The notes under the pieces are model-generated. The model was not told the origin of the DNA, did no database searches, and was given only the letters and a program-made list of their open reading frames with translations. A DNA stretch of 64,000 nt from Streptomyces sp. NBC_00572. GTDB lineage: Bacteria > Actinomycetota > Actinomycetes > Streptomycetales > Streptomycetaceae. Within the stretch, counting starts at the first letter, position 1, and each line of letters opens with the position of its first letter. The stretch lies in contig NZ_JAPENX010000001.1 in the NCBI RefSeq assembly GCF_026341815.1, positions 2,170,001-2,234,000 on the forward strand, given 5' to 3'. The position numbers were made by a program, and so were the translations under genes. Below, in pieces: positions 34,104 through 42,689 of the stretch.

Positions 34104-34571
34104 ATGGCCCACGAGATCACCCCCCGGATGACCAACCCCGCCTACGTCCTCCCCGGCGCCGGTCCCGCCATCCAGAACCTGGTGAAGGCGACCCGTGAGG
34201 GCGGCGTCCCGGAGTCCACCCTGGAGCTGGTGCATCTGCGGGCCAGCCAGATCAACGGCTGCGGGTTCTGTGTCGACTACGGCGCGAAGAGCGCGAAGAA
34301 GAACGGCGTGAGCGACGAGAAGCTGTTCGCCGTCGCCGCCTGGCGCGAGGCCCCGTACTTCTCCGACGAGGAGCGCGCGGCCCTCGCCCTGGCCGAGGCG
34401 GCGACCCGGCTCGCCGACACGTCGGACGCCGTGCCGGACGACGTCTGGGACGCGGCCGCCGACCACTACGACGAGAAGCAGCTCGCGGCGATCGTCCTGA
34501 TGGTGGCCGTCACGAACCTGTTCAACCGGATCAACGTCACCGTCCGCCAGCCGGCCGGGGTCGGCCTGTGA
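34104..34571 (+). CDS. Carboxymuconolactone decarboxylase / AhpD-like protein 1
   Basis: 155 aa. The CMD core is plain: LRASQINGCGFCVDYGAKSA with the redox pair Cys-x-x-Cys, then LFAVAAWREAPYFSDEERAA. Proteins with this CGFC motif and a nearby His act as alkylhydroperoxidase D-type reductases. A close paralogue is encoded at 35074, with a GNAT gene on the opposite strand between them. An AGGAGCGATCACC element precedes the ATG. The last 35 bp overlap the convergent GNAT gene. Confidence 0.92.
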   Translation: MAHEITPRMTNPAYVLPGAGPAIQNLVKATREGGVPESTLELVHLRASQINGCGFCVDYGAKSAKKNGVSDEKLFAVAAWREAPYFSDEERAALALAEAATRLADTSDAVPDDVWDAAADHYDEKQLAAIVLMVAVTNLFNRINVTVRQPAGVGL

Positions 34572-35049
34572 GGGGTCCGGCGCCGACCGGAGCCTCGCGC
34601 ACGAGGAGCACGTCCACCGGGTCCTCGCCCTCGTACGCGAAGCCCTCGCGCTCGTAGAGACGGCGGGCGGCGCTTCCCTGGAGCACGACCAGGCGGACCG
34701 GGACCGCGGCCTCGTCCGCCCGTGCGAGCAGCTCCCGCAGCACCGCCGTCCCGAGGCCCCGCCCCTGGACCCCGGGGTCCAGGTAGAAGTGCTCCAGGTA
34801 GAGCCCTTCACCGCCTTCGCCCCCTTCGTACGGGCGCATCGTGACGCAGCCCGCGAAGCCGCCGTCCACCTCGATGACCGAGGTGTGCTCCGGCGAGAAG
34901 CCGTCGCGCAGCCGCTGACGCACCCGGTGCTCGTCGTAGCGGCCGAGGCGCACCAGGTCGTCCCGCATGACGACCGCCCTCAGTTCCGCCATGACCTCGA
35001 CGTCGCCCGCCGTCCCGGGGCGCAGCGACCAGTTCGTTTCCCGATACAT
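34537..35049 (-). CDS. GNAT family N-acetyltransferase
   Basis: 170 aa. GNAT motif A is YLDPGVQGRGLGTAVLREL, followed by RLVVLQGSAARRLYEREGFA. The reverse strand reads TAGGAT six bases before the ATG with no ribosome site, so transcription probably starts at the ATG. It lies between two CMD paralogues; only 24 bp separate its start from the second CMD gene, and its end overlaps the first. The triad may respond to a common stress. Confidence 0.88.
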   Translation of the reverse strand: MYRETNWSLRPGTAGDVEVMAELRAVVMRDDLVRLGRYDEHRVRQRLRDGFSPEHTSVIEVDGGFAGCVTMRPYEGGEGGEGLYLEHFYLDPGVQGRGLGTAVLRELLARADEAAVPVRLVVLQGSAARRLYEREGFAYEGEDPVDVLLVREAPVGAGPLTGRPRPAGGR

Positions 35050-35073
35050 GCATGCATCCTAAGGAGCCCCGCC

Positions 35074-35541
35074 GTGCAGCTTCGCCCTGCCCGTATGGCC
35101 AACCCCGCCGCCCTCCTTCCCCAGGCCGGCCCCGCGATCCAGCAGCTCGTGAAGGCCGTCATGTCGGGCGGCGACGTGCCCGGCACCACCCTCGGCCTGG
35201 TCCACCTGCGGGCCAGTCAGATCAACGGCTGCGGCTACTGCGTGGTGGGTGGGGCCCTGATGTCGCAGAAGGAGGGCGAGACGGACGAGCGGCTGCACGC
35301 CGTGGCGGCCTGGCGGGAGGCCCCGTACTTCACGGAGGCGGAGCGGGCGGCGCTCGCCCTCGCCGAGTACGCGACCCGGCTCGCGGACCGTCCGGACGCC
35401 GTGCCGGACACGGTGTGGGACGAGGCGGCCCGGCACTACGACGAGGAGCAGCTCGCGCAGATCGTGCTGTGGCTGGGGGTCACCAACCTCTTCAACCGGC
35501 TCAACGCGACGACCCGGCAGCCGGCGGGTGCGACCTGGTAG
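35074..35541 (+). CDS. Carboxymuconolactone decarboxylase / AhpD-like protein 2
   Basis: 155 aa from GTG 35074 with AAGGAG 7-8 bases upstream. LRASQINGCGYCVVGGALMS holds the Cys-x-x-Cys pair; AWREAPYFTEAERAALALAE and VTNLFNRLNATTRQPAG match paralogue 1 almost throughout. The two genes clearly arose by duplication around, or with later insertion of, the GNAT gene. Its promoter must lie inside the GNAT coding region. Confidence 0.92.
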   Translation: MQLRPARMANPAALLPQAGPAIQQLVKAVMSGGDVPGTTLGLVHLRASQINGCGYCVVGGALMSQKEGETDERLHAVAAWREAPYFTEAERAALALAEYATRLADRPDAVPDTVWDEAARHYDEEQLAQIVLWLGVTNLFNRLNATTRQPAGATW

Positions 35542-35608
35542 TCGTCACGGGCCCCCGGCGCGACCTGGCGGTCGTAACCGGATCCATGCCGTCCGCGTTG
35601 GTGCGGGC

Positions 35609-35824
35609 ATGAAGAAGATGCTCACCGCAGTCGCCCTGACCTGTTTCGCCGCGACCGGCGGTCTCGCCGCCGCCGGATCCGCCGTCGCCGACACCGGCGG
35701 CATGAACCTTCCCTCGGTGGTGCCGCTCAGCGGTGTCCTGACCCCGAAGGCCAAGCCGGCCGGCACCCCCGACCTGCCGCCCGCCAACGCGGCGGTGGAA
35801 CGCCTGCTCCCCGGACACCACTGA
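35609..35824 (+). CDS. Small secreted hypothetical protein
   Basis: 71 aa. Signal peptide MKKMLTAVALTCFAATGGLA with cleavage near AVA-D; the ~45-residue mature peptide is Pro-rich (LPSVVPLSGVLTPKAKPAG) and ends ERLLPGHH. Peptides of this kind are common in Streptomyces secretomes. It is followed at once by a strong terminator. No function known. Confidence 0.75.
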   Translation: MKKMLTAVALTCFAATGGLAAAGSAVADTGGMNLPSVVPLSGVLTPKAKPAGTPDLPPANAAVERLLPGHH

Positions 35825-35846
35825 GCCGTACCCGAGGGACGAAGAA

Positions 35847-35884
35847 CGAAGGTGGCGGGACCCCCCACGGGCCCGCCACCTTCG
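35847..35884. terminator. Bidirectional terminator
   Basis: CGAAGGTGGCGGG and CCCGCCACCTTCG, a 13-bp perfect stem with a 12-base loop, between two convergent genes. Confidence 0.85.
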
Positions 35885-35913
35885 CGTTTCCTGGACTCAG
35901 GTGCGTACGGCCG

Positions 35914-37479
35914 TCAGTCGGCCACCACCAGCGACGGCGTCTCCTTCGTCAGGACCTCACCCCGGAAGAACGCGGGGCTCCGGCGCTGCATGACCAACAT
36001 GATCACCACGCCGATGAGCAGCAGTCCGACGCCGATCACGAAGACCGAGCCGACACCGAAGACCGCGGAGCCGGAGCCGTACGCCGGGTCCCACATGTCG
36101 TACAGGGTCTTGCCGAAGACGGCCGTCAGCATCAGACCGCCGAGCAGCGGCATGAGGCCCTTGTAGGCGAAGTCCCGGCCGGAGCGGAACAGCTGGCCGC
36201 GGAAGTACCAGACGCAGGCGAAGGCCGTGAGCGCGTAGTAGAAGCAGATCATCAGGCCGAGCGCGTAGATGGTGTCGACCAGGACGTTCTCGCTGAGCAG
36301 GGTCATCACGGTGTAGAAGACGCCGGTGGCGACGCCCGCGACGATCGTGGCCTTGCCGGGGGTCTTGAAGACCGGGTGGACCTTGGTGAAGGACTTCGGC
36401 AGCGCCTCGTACGTGGACATCGCGAGCACCGTGCGGGCGACCGGGATGAACGTGGTCTGGAGGCTGGCGGCCGCCGAGGCGAGGACCGCGACGAAGAGCA
36501 GGATGCCGAGCGTCGGGCCCATCACCGGGCCGGCGAGGGCGGCGAAGACGTTGTCGGAGGTCTCCGGGTTGGCCAGGCCGAGGCCCTCCTCGCCGGAGCC
36601 GACGACCATCTGGGCGGCGATGCCGGTGGCCAGGTAGGAGCCGACCAGGACGACCATCGCGATGAGTGCGGCGCGGCCGGGGGTCTTGGCGCTGCCGGTG
36701 GTCTCCTCGTTGGTCGCCATGCAGGCGTCCCAGCCCCAGTACATGAAGATCGAGAGCGAGAGTCCGGCGGTGAAGGCGGCGAAGGACTGGACCGCGAAGG
36801 GGTTCATCCAGGACCAGGAGAAGTCGACCGAGGTCTCGAAGGAGCCGGCCTTCGTCAGGGCCAGGCCGACGAAGACGGCGAGGACGACGAGCTGGAGGCC
36901 GACGAGGGTGTACTGGACGCCCTTGGTGGCGGTCATGCCGCGGTAGCTGATCGCGGTGGCTGCGGCGATGAGGGCCAGGCAGGTGACGATGTGGACGGCT
37001 TTGTTGTCGTCCAGGGCGGCGATGGATTCGCTGCCGCTGATCTCACCCGCGAGGAGCCAGAAGTAGGAGGTCGCGACGCCCGCCAGGTTGGAGAGGACGA
37101 TGATCGTCGCGATGACGAGGCCCCAGCCGCACATCCAGCCGATCTTGGGCCCGAAGGCCTTCACGGTCCAGGTGAACGAGGTGCCGCAGTCGGGCATGAC
37201 CTTGTTGAGCTCCCGGTACGCGAAGGCGACGAGGAGCATCGGGAGGAAGCCCGCGAGGAAGACGGCGGGCATCTGCAGTCCGACCTCGCCGGCGGTGGAG
37301 CCGAGCGTCGAGGTCAGGCAGTAGACGGGGGCGACGGTCGAGATGCCGATGACGGCGCTGCCGAGGAGGCCGACGGAGTTTCCGCCGAGGCCTTTGGTAC
37401 GGACGCCGTTGGCGTCGCCCGGGGCGTTGACGCCCCTTACCGTGTCTCCGGCCTGGGGCCGGGCTTCCACCTGAGTCAT
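35914..37479 (-). CDS. APC-family amino acid permease
   Basis: 521 aa from ATG 37479 (MTQVEARPQAGDTVRGV); an ATG ten codons earlier is possible, and neither has a clear ribosome site. Twelve or more membrane helices; the APC signature GLGGNSVGLLGSAVIGISTV in helix 1 and FMYWGWDACMATNEETTGSA in helix 6 are both present. It likely imports an amino acid or a polyamine-type amine. The genes upstream on the same strand encode aldehyde dehydrogenase and N-acyl-D-amino-acid deacylase, which would fit amino compound catabolism. A large palindrome at 37611 probably controls it. Confidence 0.92.
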   Translation of the reverse strand: MTQVEARPQAGDTVRGVNAPGDANGVRTKGLGGNSVGLLGSAVIGISTVAPVYCLTSTLGSTAGEVGLQMPAVFLAGFLPMLLVAFAYRELNKVMPDCGTSFTWTVKAFGPKIGWMCGWGLVIATIIVLSNLAGVATSYFWLLAGEISGSESIAALDDNKAVHIVTCLALIAAATAISYRGMTATKGVQYTLVGLQLVVLAVFVGLALTKAGSFETSVDFSWSWMNPFAVQSFAAFTAGLSLSIFMYWGWDACMATNEETTGSAKTPGRAALIAMVVLVGSYLATGIAAQMVVGSGEEGLGLANPETSDNVFAALAGPVMGPTLGILLFVAVLASAAASLQTTFIPVARTVLAMSTYEALPKSFTKVHPVFKTPGKATIVAGVATGVFYTVMTLLSENVLVDTIYALGLMICFYYALTAFACVWYFRGQLFRSGRDFAYKGLMPLLGGLMLTAVFGKTLYDMWDPAYGSGSAVFGVGSVFVIGVGLLLIGVVIMLVMQRRSPAFFRGEVLTKETPSLVVAD

Positions 37480-37610
37480 GAACAGGACGTTAAATGCTGC
37501 GGTTTCCATATCCGGAGGATCAAAATCCGCTCATCTGATCGATCATCGCCTTGCATTGCGAGGGTCGAAGCGGACACCTGCCGATGATTGAAAGATCGAT
37601 GACCGGCACG

Positions 37611-37634
37611 GACCGACCAACTGGTAGGTCGGTC
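37611..37634. promoter_or_regulatory. TetR-like operator upstream of the permease
   Basis: GACCGACC and GGTCGGTC are perfect complements 8 bases apart, and the inner bases ACTGGT are also palindromic with one offset. It lies 130 bp before the permease start and 84 bp past the aldehyde dehydrogenase stop. Confidence 0.6.
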
Positions 37635-37717
37635 GACCCATGTCCGATATGCGGGAACCGCAGCGTGGACCGAAATGTCCGTTTTCAAATTTTCCCGAGG
37701 AAGTTTCCCGCCGCTCC

Positions 37718-39169
37718 TCAGCCCGGCCACACCACCGCCTGCAGCTCGCTGTAGGCGTGCAGCGCGTACGAGCCCACGTCCCGTCCGACCCCGCTCCGCT
37801 TGAATCCGCCGAACGGCGCCTCCATGTTCCGGCCGATCGTGTTCACACCCACCCCGCCGGCCCGCAGCCGGGCCGCGATCCGGAAGGCGCGGGCCACGTC
37901 GCCCGACCACACGTAGTCGAGGAGGCCGTAGTCGCTGTCGTTGGCCAGCGCGATCCCCTCCTCCTCGTCGTCGAAGGGGACGACCACGACGACCGGCCCG
38001 AAGATCTCCTCCCGCACCACCCGCATCTCGTTGGTGCAGTCGGCGAGCAGCGTCGGCGCCACGTAGAAGCCCTTCGGGAGGTCCGGGCGCTCGCCGCCCA
38101 CCACGACCCGCGCCCCTTCCTTCCGCCCCAGCTCGACGTACGACTCCACCCGGTCGCGGTGTGCCGCCGAGATCACCGGGCCGACGATCGTGCCCTTCTC
38201 CGCCGGGTCGCCCACCTTCATGAAGGCGAGATAGCCGGTGAGCCTCTCGACCAGCTGCTCGTAGATCCCGCGCTGGGCGAGCACCCGGGTCGGTGCCGTA
38301 CAGATCTGTCCGCTGTAGAAGGAGAACGTCGTCCCGATCCCCATCACCGCCGAGTCCAGGTCCGCGTCGTCGAAGACGAGCGCGGCCCCCTTCCCGCCCA
38401 GCTCCATCAGCTGCCGCTTGAGCGAGCGGCCGCAGACCTCGCCGATCGCCTGCCCGACCGCCGTGGAGCCGGTGAACGACACCATGTCGACGTCCGGGGA
38501 GTCCACGGCCGCCTGCCCGGACTCCACGGAGGAGCCGGTGACCACGTTGACGACACCCGGCGGGACGCCGGCCTCCTCCAGGGCGCGGGTCATCGCGTAC
38601 ACGGAGAGCGGGTCCTGCGGGGCCGGCTTCACCAGGACCGTGTTGCCCATCGCGAGCGCGGGGGCGATCTTGCCGGCCGGGTTGGCCCAGGGGTTGTTGT
38701 ACGAGGTGATGCAGGTGACCACGCCGACCGGGCGCCGTACCGCCACCGCGCCGAACACTCCGGCCTTCCCCATCGGGCCCGCCTCGTTGATCTGCGGGGG
38801 CAGCGGCTGCTCGACCGGCTCCATCGCCCCGCGCGCGTACCGCCGGAAACGGGCGGAGCCGACGGCGACCTGCATGCCGCGCGCGGTGCCGGTGGTGGCG
38901 CCCGTCTCGGCGCGGGCGAGGAGCGTGTTCGCCTCGGCGTCCCTGGCCATCAGGTCGGCGGCCCGGTCGAGGATCACCGCCCGCTCCTCCGGCTTCGTAC
39001 GGGACCAGGTGGCGAAGGCCTCGCGGGCGGCGGCGGCCGCCTCGTACACCTGGGCGCGGGAGGCCTCCGGCGCGAGACCGACGACCTCCTCCGTGGCGGG
39101 GTCGATGACGGCGTAATGGCCTCCGTCGGGCTCGACCCACTCGCCGCCGATGAAGAGCTTCTGGTTCAC
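37718..39169 (-). CDS. NAD(P)-dependent aldehyde dehydrogenase
   Basis: 483 aa, normal family length. Active-site residues: Asn in TSYNNPWANPAGKIAPAL, Glu in LMELGGKGAALVFDDADL, and the nucleophile Cys in FYSGQICTAPTRVLA. It oxidises an aldehyde to the acid. Its ATG overlaps the stop of the deacylase gene (39166-39169), so the two are co-translated. An amino-aldehyde from deacylated amino compounds is a guess. Confidence 0.94.
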   Translation of the reverse strand: MNQKLFIGGEWVEPDGGHYAVIDPATEEVVGLAPEASRAQVYEAAAAAREAFATWSRTKPEERAVILDRAADLMARDAEANTLLARAETGATTGTARGMQVAVGSARFRRYARGAMEPVEQPLPPQINEAGPMGKAGVFGAVAVRRPVGVVTCITSYNNPWANPAGKIAPALAMGNTVLVKPAPQDPLSVYAMTRALEEAGVPPGVVNVVTGSSVESGQAAVDSPDVDMVSFTGSTAVGQAIGEVCGRSLKRQLMELGGKGAALVFDDADLDSAVMGIGTTFSFYSGQICTAPTRVLAQRGIYEQLVERLTGYLAFMKVGDPAEKGTIVGPVISAAHRDRVESYVELGRKEGARVVVGGERPDLPKGFYVAPTLLADCTNEMRVVREEIFGPVVVVVPFDDEEEGIALANDSDYGLLDYVWSGDVARAFRIAARLRAGGVGVNTIGRNMEAPFGGFKRSGVGRDVGSYALHAYSELQAVVWPG

Positions 39170-40893
39170 CTGGTCGCCACCGTCCTCGTGTCACGGCCGG
39201 AGCGCAGTACCTTCCCCGGGACCGCGCCGGTCACCTCGTCGTCCCGTACCGTCTCCACGCCGTTGACCCGTACCGACACGATCCCGACCGCGCGCGAGTC
39301 GAGCCGCGGGCTGTCCCCCGGCAGGTCGTGCACGAGGGTCGCCGGGCCGGCGTCGATCCGCTCCGGATCGAAGAGGACCAGGTCGGCGTGGAAGCCCTCG
39401 GCGATCCGGCCGCGCTCGCGGAGCCCGAAGAGCCGGGCCGGGTCGTCGGTCAGCATCCGCACCGCCCGCTCCAGGGGGACGAGCTTCCGGCCGCGCAGAC
39501 AGTCGCCGAGGAACCGGGTCGTGTACGGCGCCCCGCACATCCGGTCCAGATGGGCGCCCGCGTCCGAGCCGCCGAGCATCACGTCCTCGTGGTCCCAGGT
39601 CTCGCGCCGCAGGGCCCAGGAGGCCGGGTCGTTGTCGCTGGGCATCGGCCACAGAATGGTCCGCAGCTCGTCGTTGGCGCAGATCTCGACGAGGCACTGG
39701 AAGGCGTCCTGGCCGCGCTCGGCCGCGATGTCGTTGACGACCCGGCCGGTGAGGCCCTCGTTCTCGGGGCTGTACGTGTCCCCGATGACGTACCGCCCGA
39801 AGTGGGCGAGGCGCCGGAAGACCCCGGCCTCCTTGGAGTCGGCGCGCCGCAGCATCTCGGCCCGCACGTCCGGGTCGCGGAGCTTCGCGATCCGCTCGGG
39901 GAGGGGAAGTCCGAGGATCTCGCCCCACCCCGGGATGAGGTTGAGGGCGCAGAACGTCCCGAGCGACATGTTCATCGGGGTCAGGATCGGCATGGTGAGG
40001 GCGACGATCCGGCCGCCGGACTTCCGGGCCCGCTCGGAGGCGGTGAGCTGACGCGGGACGCGTTCGGGGACGGCGGCGTCGATGGTGAGGACGTTCCAGT
40101 TGAGGGGCCGTCCGGCCGCCGCCGTCATCTCGACGAACAGCTCGATCTCGTCGTCGGAGAACTGGTCGAGACAGCCGGCCAGGATCGCTTCGAGCTGGGT
40201 GCCCTCGTGCTCGCCGACGGCGCGGGAGAGCGCGATGAGCTCCTCCGCGGTGGCGTGCCGGGAGGCGACGGGAGCGCCGTCGCCGTCGGAGTGGGTCGAG
40301 GACTGGGTGGTGGACAGCCCCCAGGCACCGGCCTCCATGGCCTCCTTGAGAAGGGCGACCATGTGCGCGAGCTGCTCGGGGGTGGGCTGCCCGCCGACGG
40401 CGTCGGCGCCCATCACGTACCGGCGCAGGGCGCAGTGGCCCACCATGAAGCCGGCGTTGACGGCGATCCGTCCGTCGAGGGCGTCGAGGTACTCGGCGAA
40501 CGACGACCAGCTCCAGTCGACGCCCTCCTCCAGCGCCTTCAGCGCCATGCCCTCGACCTTGGACATCATGCGGCGGGTGTAGTCGGCGTCCTCGGGCCGG
40601 TCCGGGTGGAGCGGGGCGAGGGTGAAGCCGCAGTTGCCGCCGGCGACGGTGGTGACGCCGTGGTTCATGGACGGGGTGGCGTACGGGTCCCAGAACAGCT
40701 GGGCGTCGTAGTGGGTGTGGGGGTCGACGAAGCCGGGCGTGAGGACGAGACCGGTGGCGTCCTCGGTCGTACGGGCGACCGCGCCGGGCCCGGCGAAGAC
40801 GATCCGGCCGTCGCGGATGCCGATGTCGGCGACGTGGGCGGGGGCGCCGGTGCCGTCCACGACGGTGGCGCCCTTGATCAGGTGATCGAGCAT
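39166..40893 (-). CDS. N-acyl-D-amino-acid deacylase / D-aminoacylase family amidohydrolase
   Basis: 575 aa from ATG 40893, with GGGAGGG 7-9 bases upstream. The amidohydrolase TIM-barrel features appear in order: TPGFVDPHTHYDAQLFWDPY (HxH), GNCGFTLAP carrying the family cysteine, GHCALRRYVMG, and DVMLGGSDAGAHLDRMCGAP with the catalytic Asp. Family members hydrolyse N-acyl-D-amino acids or related amides and use zinc. First gene of an operon with the aldehyde dehydrogenase. The upstream 550 bp are filled with palindromic repeats. Confidence 0.9.
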   Translation of the reverse strand: MLDHLIKGATVVDGTGAPAHVADIGIRDGRIVFAGPGAVARTTEDATGLVLTPGFVDPHTHYDAQLFWDPYATPSMNHGVTTVAGGNCGFTLAPLHPDRPEDADYTRRMMSKVEGMALKALEEGVDWSWSSFAEYLDALDGRIAVNAGFMVGHCALRRYVMGADAVGGQPTPEQLAHMVALLKEAMEAGAWGLSTTQSSTHSDGDGAPVASRHATAEELIALSRAVGEHEGTQLEAILAGCLDQFSDDEIELFVEMTAAAGRPLNWNVLTIDAAVPERVPRQLTASERARKSGGRIVALTMPILTPMNMSLGTFCALNLIPGWGEILGLPLPERIAKLRDPDVRAEMLRRADSKEAGVFRRLAHFGRYVIGDTYSPENEGLTGRVVNDIAAERGQDAFQCLVEICANDELRTILWPMPSDNDPASWALRRETWDHEDVMLGGSDAGAHLDRMCGAPYTTRFLGDCLRGRKLVPLERAVRMLTDDPARLFGLRERGRIAEGFHADLVLFDPERIDAGPATLVHDLPGDSPRLDSRAVGIVSVRVNGVETVRDDEVTGAVPGKVLRSGRDTRTVATR

Positions 40894-41028
40894 GACGTTC
40901 CCTCCCTTTCTGGACGTGGACACGGGTGTGCCCCGGACCGGGGGCCGCCGCGGAACGGCCTCCGGCCGGGGCCGGTACGGGGCGGCGGTCCGGGAAGACA
41001 CCACCCCGCGCTTCACGATGCCCGGCGC

Positions 41029-41324
41029 GTTGTGGGCAATCGCCCCGCCGAGGCGGCGCCCCCCGTTGTGGGCATCTGTTCCGCTGGGGCGGCTCCCACC
41101 CACCCCCGCGCCCCCCGTTGTGGGCAATCGTTCCGCTGGGGCGGAACGGGTGGGCACAACGGAACGGCGCCCCTTGCCGGGCCCGGGCTCCCTGCGCCCT
41201 GACCCGCACCCCCTGTGCACCGAGCGGTTGGTGCGGGTCCAGGCACAAGGGGCGGAGGCGCCGCCGAGTGCGCCGTCCCGTGTGCCCACCCGTCCCGCCC
41301 TGCGGGACGATTGCCCACACGGGG
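41029..41324. repeat. Cluster of palindromic intergenic repeats (REP-like)
   Basis: Four related copies of a GTTGTGGGCAATCG-type element lie in a 550-bp gap without genes. They start at 41029, 41063 and 41115, with an inverted copy at 41277-41324. The third (41115-41162) folds on itself: CCGTTGTG pairs with CACAACGG and TTCCGC with GCGGAA. Similar elements are widespread between Streptomyces genes. Confidence 0.75.
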
Positions 41325-41443
41325 GGGCGGGGGCAGGTGAGGCCCGCGCAGCGGGGGTCACGGGTGCGAACCTCCCGCGCGGGTCGCGGGTCCGGGCCTC
41401 CCGCGGGGGCGACGAGCGCGGACCGCCCCCGGAGGGGCTTCCG

Positions 41444-42568
41444 TTACGTGCCCGACGACTGGCGGAAGCGGGTTGTGCGGTGGATCGGGTCCGTGTCGAT
41501 CTCGGGGATCACGTGCTCACCGATCAGCTTGATCGAGTTCATCGTGTCCTCGTACGAGATCCCGATCGGGAGCCCGAAGGAGAGCTGGTCGGCCCCGGCC
41601 TGCTCCCACCGCTTGCACTGGGCGAGGACCTCGGAGGGGTCGCCGCAGATCATCAGCTCCTCCTGGATGAGGAGTTCGATGATCTCGGCCGAGTACTCGG
41701 GCAGGAGCTCCGGCCACTCCGGGATGCCCTCCGGCCGCGGGAAGGTGTCGTGGTAGCGGAACAGGAGGGACTGGAGGTAGTTCAGGCCGCCGCCCACCGC
41801 GATCTCGACCGCCTTGTCGTGGGTCTCGGCGCAGATCGCGGTCGAGGTGACCATGACGTTGTCGTTGACGAAGTCGCCGATCGCCTTGGCCTCCTTGATC
41901 GCGGTCTTGTAGGACTCGACGACCCACTCCATGTCGGAGACCTTCTGCACGCTGAAGCCGAGGACGCCGAGACCCTTCTTGCCGGCCATGGCGTACGAGG
42001 AGGGCGACCCGGCCGCGTACCACATCGCGGGGTGGGACTTCCCGTACGGCTTGGGGAGGACCTTGCGCGGCGGCAGCGACCAGTGCTTGCCCTGGAAGCC
42101 GACGTACTCGTCCTGGAGCCACATCTTGGGGAACTCGGCGATGGTCTCCTCCCACAGTTCCTTCGTGTAGTTCATGTCGGTGATGCCCGGCATGAACCCG
42201 AGGATCTCGTGGGAGCCCGCGCCCCGGCCGGAGCCGAACTCGAAGCGTCCGCCGGAGAGGTGGTCGAGCATGGCGACCTTCTCGGCGACCTTCACCGGGT
42301 GGTTGACGGGGGCGAGGGGGTTGAAGATGCCGGAGCCGAGGTGGATCCGGTCGGTGGCATGGGCGAGGTAGCCCAGGTAGACGTCGTTGGCGGAGAGGTG
42401 CGAGTACTCCTCCAGGAAGTGGTGCTCCGAGGCCCAGGCGTACTTGAAGCCGGACCTGTCCGCCTGGATGACGTACTCGGTCTCCTCCATGAGGGCCTTG
42501 TGCTCGGCTTCGGGATCGGTCTCGGCGCGCTTGCCGACGTATCCCTGTACGAAGATCCCGAATTCCAA
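41444..42568 (-). CDS. LLM-class flavin-dependent oxidoreductase (long form)
   Basis: 374 aa. Luciferase-like barrel: MEFGIFVQGYVGKRAETDPE, FKYAWASEHHFLEEYSH, HLGSGIFNPLAPVNHPVKVA and AMLDHLSGGRFEFGSGRGAG. The EHHF box and long form are typical of FMN-dependent monooxygenases in degradation clusters. Two CTGACG-type operators lie upstream (42606 and 42669), linking it to the SDR/LLM operon next door and the thiolase genes at 56.7 kb. Substrate probably a lipid or steroid-type compound, by inference. Confidence 0.9.
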   Translation of the reverse strand: MEFGIFVQGYVGKRAETDPEAEHKALMEETEYVIQADRSGFKYAWASEHHFLEEYSHLSANDVYLGYLAHATDRIHLGSGIFNPLAPVNHPVKVAEKVAMLDHLSGGRFEFGSGRGAGSHEILGFMPGITDMNYTKELWEETIAEFPKMWLQDEYVGFQGKHWSLPPRKVLPKPYGKSHPAMWYAAGSPSSYAMAGKKGLGVLGFSVQKVSDMEWVVESYKTAIKEAKAIGDFVNDNVMVTSTAICAETHDKAVEIAVGGGLNYLQSLLFRYHDTFPRPEGIPEWPELLPEYSAEIIELLIQEELMICGDPSEVLAQCKRWEQAGADQLSFGLPIGISYEDTMNSIKLIGEHVIPEIDTDPIHRTTRFRQSSGT

Positions 42569-42605
42569 GGGGGTTCACCGTCCTCGTGAGTTTCTGACGG
42601 AGTTT

Positions 42606-42620
42606 CTGACGTGCCGTCAG
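42606..42620. promoter_or_regulatory. CTGACG-type operator (LLM promoter, proximal)
   Basis: CTGACGTGCCGTCAG, flanked by T and A to give a 17-bp palindrome, 38 bp before the LLM start. A half-site CTGACGG lies just beside it at 42594. Confidence 0.75.
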
Positions 42621-42668
42621 ATTCGTGATGTGCCCGACTGTCGCACCGTGCGGCAGGTGCGTCAATAC

Positions 42669-42683
42669 CTGACGACTCGTCAG
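42669..42683. promoter_or_regulatory. CTGACG-type operator (LLM promoter, distal)
   Basis: CTGACGACTCGTCAG within the perfect 19-bp palindrome ACCTGACGACTCGTCAGGT (42667-42685), between the SDR stop and the LLM promoter. Confidence 0.75.
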
Positions 42684-42689
42684 GTAGGA

